Source: VRUE01 sp047519745
GTDB lineage: Bacteria > Actinomycetota > Thermoleophilia > Solirubrobacterales > 70-9
Direction: 5' to 3'
Length of the DNA stretch: 64,000 nucleotides
NCBI GenBank assembly: GCA_047519745.1
Contig: JAPVSJ010000038.1
Location: 1 to 64,000 of the forward strand
Shown here: piece after piece, positions 61,137-64,000 of the stretch
Layout of the letters: the number at the start of each line of letters is the position of its first letter
Position numbering within the stretch: the stretch's first letter is position 1
The notes under the pieces: generated by a model
The model's database searches: none
What the model saw: only the letters and a program-made list of their open reading frames with translations
What the model was told of the DNA's origin: nothing
Translations under genes and position numbers: made by a program

Positions 61137-61415
61137 TCAGTCGTCGAGCTCCACGCCGCGCGCGGCGCCTCCGCCGCTGGCCCGCGTGACGATCGGGGCG
61201 CGGGCGCCGCTTTCGCCGCTTACGGCGACAGCCTGGGTGGTGGGCACCGCGGAGGCCCCGCTGGCGCTGGTCACGATCGAGCCCGAACCGCCGCTCGAGG
61301 CGAGCTGCTGGCCCGCCGCCGGCACACCGGAGTTCGTCCCCAGCGCGACGCCACCCAGCGCGCCCAGCCCCAGCACGGTGGCGGTCGCGGCGATCTTGGC
61401 TCGTCTGTTGGTCAT
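61137..61415 (-). CDS. Small exported protein with IVTxASG motifs and DD tail (92 aa)
   Basis: The N-terminus MTNRRAKIAATATVLGLGAL parallels that of the protein at 57147 (RxKIAA-xx-T-V/I-LGLG). The mature part has SIVTSASG and PIVTRASGGG and ends GVELDD. AAAGGAGC precedes the ATG. It stands alone between the stress-like gene and transketolase. It appears to be a short relative of the 57147 product. Confidence 0.65.
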   Translation of the reverse strand: MTNRRAKIAATATVLGLGALGGVALGTNSGVPAAGQQLASSGGSGSIVTSASGASAVPTTQAVAVSGESGARAPIVTRASGGGAARGVELDD

Positions 61416-61536
61416 GGTTCGCTCCTTTGTTGGACCGATCCATTCTGCGCCGCGGCGGGCAAGGCGAATCCCAAGCTCGCACCAAGAGAGAGTGAAGCTT
61501 TCGAGCCCGCGAAACCGCGACCTCGAGGAGGTGGAG

Positions 61537-63384
61537 CTAAGCCACCTTCTCCGCCGCGGCGACGATGCTCGCGGCGTCGATTCCCGCCGCGGCCAGGAGC
61601 GCCTCGGGGGGGCCACTGCCGGGGCGGCCGGTGACGGCCAGGCGCACCAGCGGGGTGCCAGCGGCGGCTTCGGCGAGGACGCCGGCGACGGTCTCGCCGA
61701 TGCCGCCCTCGGGCCAGTGGTCCTCGACGGTGATCAGGGCCTTGGTCGCCCCCGCCGCGGCGAGGATCGCCTCGGCGTCGACCGGCTTGACCGAGTAGAG
61801 GTCGATCACCCGCGCCTCGATTCCCTTGCCGGCGAGCTCCTCGGCGGCCGTGAGGCATTCGCGCAGGGTGATCCCGGCGCCGATCAGGGTGACGGCATCC
61901 GAGTCGCCGGAGCGCAACGTGCGGCTGCCGCCGATCTCGAAGCTCTCGCCCGGCCCGTAGAGAACCGGCGTCGCCTCGCGGGTCGTACGCATGTAGCTGA
62001 TGCCGCGGTGCTGCCGCATCGCGTCGAGCAGGGCGACGGCCTGGTTGGCGTCGCTCGGGTAGAGGACGACGCTGCCGAGCACGGCGCGCAGCGAGGCGAT
62101 GTCTTCGAGCGCCATCTGCGAGGGCCCGTCGGGTCCGATCGAGACGCCGACGTGGGAGCCGCAGAGCTTCAGGTCGGCATCGGAGATCGCCGCCATGCGG
62201 ACGAAGTCGTAGGCGCGGCTGAGAAAGGCGCCGAAGGACGAGGCGAACGGCTTCCAGCCGCGCGTCTGCAGGCCGACGCCGGCGGCGACCATCTGCTGCT
62301 CGGCGATGTACATCTCGAAGAAACGGTCCGGGTGCTTTGCGGCGAAGCGCTCGGCGTAGGTCGAGTTGCCGACCTCGCCGTCGAGCGCGACGACGCTCTC
62401 GTCGATCGAGCCGAGCCAGGTGAGGGCGTCGCCGTAGGCGCCGCGCGTCGCGACCTTCTCGCCGACCTCGTAGGCGGGCCGCTCGACCGGGCCGGCCTCG
62501 ATCTCGAACGGCTTCGCCTCGGGCGGCGCCTGCACCTCGATCCGCTGCGAGCGCTCGCCGCCCAGCTCCTCGACGGCGGCCTCCGGGTCGGCCAGGGGCT
62601 TGCCGTGCTGGTTCGGCTGGTCCTCGACCGCCGCCACACCGGAGCCCTTCTTGGTGCGGGCGAAGATCGCGGCCGGCTTGCCGGCGGCGAGCGCGCGCGC
62701 GTAGGCGGCGTCGATCGCCTCGATGTCGTGCCCGTCGATCTCCTGCACGTCCCAGCCGCAGGCCGCGACGCGGGCGGCCAGCGAGGAGGTGTCCCACTCG
62801 TGCATCGTCGGCCCGCGCTGGCCGAGTCGGTTGACGTCGACGATCGCGATCATGTTGTCGAGGCCCGCGTATCCGGCGTGCTCGAAGGCCTCCCACATCG
62901 AGCCCTCGGCCAGCTCGGAGTCGCCGCAGAGCACCCAGACCCGGTAATCGGCGTTTTCGAGCCGTTTGCCGGCGAGCGCGATCCCGATCGAGATCGGCAG
63001 GCCCTGGCCGAGCGAGCCGGTCGCGACGTCGACCCAGGGGATCTCCGGCGTCGGGTGGCCCTGCAGGCGCGAGCCGTACTCGCGGAAGGTCAGCAGCTCC
63101 TCGTCCTCGATCGCCCCGGCCAGCTTGTAGAGGCTGTAGAGCAGCGGCGAGGCGTGGCCCTTGGAGAAGACGAGGTGGTCGTTCGCCTTGTTCTCGGGGG
63201 CGTCGAAGTCGTAGCGCAGGTAGCGCGTGAAGAGGACCGCCATCAGGTCGGCGGCCGACATCGAGGAGGTCGGGTGGCCGGAGCCGGCGGCGGCGGCGGA
63301 GCGCACCGAGTCGACGCGCAGCTGCTGCGCCAGCTCGTGCAGCTGTGCGCGGTCGAGCGTTCCCTCCGAGGTCGCCTGCTCCAT
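61537..63384 (-). CDS. tkt: Transketolase
   Basis: The 615-residue TPP enzyme of the pentose phosphate pathway moves two-carbon units between sugars. The N-terminal half has SGHPTSSMSAADLMAVLF, FSKGHASPLLYSLY and GDSELAEGSMWEA (TPP/Mg binding, GDG-like). The middle has IAEQQMVAAGVGL, with the catalytic Glu, and the C-terminal domain follows. The start is ATG 63384; a longer frame upstream overlaps nadA and is not family-like. Confidence 0.93.
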   Translation of the reverse strand: MEQATSEGTLDRAQLHELAQQLRVDSVRSAAAAGSGHPTSSMSAADLMAVLFTRYLRYDFDAPENKANDHLVFSKGHASPLLYSLYKLAGAIEDEELLTFREYGSRLQGHPTPEIPWVDVATGSLGQGLPISIGIALAGKRLENADYRVWVLCGDSELAEGSMWEAFEHAGYAGLDNMIAIVDVNRLGQRGPTMHEWDTSSLAARVAACGWDVQEIDGHDIEAIDAAYARALAAGKPAAIFARTKKGSGVAAVEDQPNQHGKPLADPEAAVEELGGERSQRIEVQAPPEAKPFEIEAGPVERPAYEVGEKVATRGAYGDALTWLGSIDESVVALDGEVGNSTYAERFAAKHPDRFFEMYIAEQQMVAAGVGLQTRGWKPFASSFGAFLSRAYDFVRMAAISDADLKLCGSHVGVSIGPDGPSQMALEDIASLRAVLGSVVLYPSDANQAVALLDAMRQHRGISYMRTTREATPVLYGPGESFEIGGSRTLRSGDSDAVTLIGAGITLRECLTAAEELAGKGIEARVIDLYSVKPVDAEAILAAAGATKALITVEDHWPEGGIGETVAGVLAEAAAGTPLVRLAVTGRPGSGPPEALLAAAGIDAASIVAAAEKVA

Positions 63385-63404
63385 GTCCCTGACTTTATCT
63401 GGGA

Positions 63405-64000
63405 CTAGCCGATCGCGACCATGCGCTCGATCGGCAGCCGCGCCCGCTCGGCGATCTCGGCCGGGACGCTGACCTCGAACTTCGTCTCGCGCAGGGCGTC
63501 GCGCAGCTTCGGCAGCGTGATCATCTTCATGTACTTGCAGTAGGCCATCCGGTTCGCCTCGATCAGGCTCGCTTGCGGCGCCGCCATCTGCAGCGGGTGC
63601 AGCATGCCGTTCTCGGTGGCGACGATGTACTCGCCGTCGGGCCGCTGCTGGACGTAGTCGAGCATCTGCCCGGTGGAGAGCATGTGGACGCCCTCCTTCT
63701 CGACTTCGCCGGCGGCGACGAACTCCATAACCTGGGTCACGCAGCCGCACTCGGGGTGGACGAGGAACTCGGCGTCGGGATGGGCGGCGCGCTGGGCCCT
63801 GATGTCGTCGGGCCGGATGCCGGCGTGGACGTGGCACTCGCCGGGCCAGACGTGCATCGAGTGGCCGGTCTCGCGCTCGACGTAGGAGCCCAGCCACATG
63901 TCGGGGCCGAAGAGGATCTCCGTGTCAGGACCGTGCTCGCGCAGGATGTGCTCGACCACCTTGACCGCGTTGGAGGAGGTGCAGCAGTAGTCGGTCTCCG
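63405..64000 (-). CDS. nadA: Quinolinate synthase NadA (5' end beyond window)
   Basis: About 198 codons of the C-terminal two thirds are present; the start lies beyond 64000. The enzyme condenses iminoaspartate with DHAP to make quinolinate for NAD. The [4Fe-4S] cysteines appear in YCCTSSNAVKVVEH at the window edge, HPECGCVTQ and NRMAYCKYMKM. The frame at the edge is open, so it is cut only by the window. It lies 20 bases upstream of tkt. Confidence 0.93.
   Translation of the reverse strand, partial: ETDYCCTSSNAVKVVEHILREHGPDTEILFGPDMWLGSYVERETGHSMHVWPGECHVHAGIRPDDIRAQRAAHPDAEFLVHPECGCVTQVMEFVAAGEVEKEGVHMLSTGQMLDYVQQRPDGEYIVATENGMLHPLQMAAPQASLIEANRMAYCKYMKMITLPKLRDALRETKFEVSVPAEIAERARLPIERMVAIG

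Overview
The window is very GC-rich DNA from a bacterium. Gene content points to Actinomycetota, most likely class Thermoleophilia (Solirubrobacterales-like). This is inferred from MreBCD rod-shape genes in a high-GC actinobacterial setting, TTG and GTG starts, a NhaA-DsbA fusion, SipW-like secreted proteins and the respiratory gene types. No 16S gene is present to confirm it.

Layout: 1-6000 is a minus-strand rod-shape operon, mreB-mreC-mreD-mrdA-rodA-rng. 5865-16979 is core housekeeping on the minus strand: maf, ndk, folC, valS, clpX, an HU protein, an M23 peptidase, clpP, tig and a CtaG-like oxidase assembly protein. 17000-25019 holds a GH15 glycosidase, two small HTH proteins, a pair of SipW-type exported proteins behind a possible c-di-GMP riboswitch, a fatty acid desaturase and glutamate decarboxylase. 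25069-36817 is the accessory part. It contains a VapBC pair, an FGE-like/beta-propeller/sulfatase operon, a lone HTH-MNT antitoxin, a tRNA-Ile-like gene with a less GC-rich island (HNH nuclease, membrane proteins, an Abi-type defence protein), and a HigBA cassette bounded by a 60-bp copy of the 3' end of the neighbouring SDR gene. 36893-47679 has P-II/AmtB, nitronate monooxygenase, an HxlR regulator, Lon, a zinc-less TraR/DksA protein, NhaA-DsbA, DegV and a phosphoesterase.

47676-61415 is the most unusual part. Two two-component systems flank two tightly overlapping minus-strand operons. One joins a split cytochrome b (bc-type complex) to short membrane proteins, a lipoprotein and a ferric-reductase-like membrane protein. 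The other joins a paralogous ferric-reductase-like protein to ApbE, an FAD ferredoxin reductase, a ferredoxin and two low-complexity secreted proteins. Several small exported proteins here share short motifs: an [IV]VTxxSG-type repeat, a Gly-rich tail ending in Asp-Asp, and a KVIxR block. I infer a redox module at the membrane and cell surface whose small exported parts are not described. The window ends with transketolase and the start of nadA.

Gene starts often overlap the upstream stop as NTGA, and all four N are seen (ATGA, GTGA, TTGA and, at maf, CTGA).
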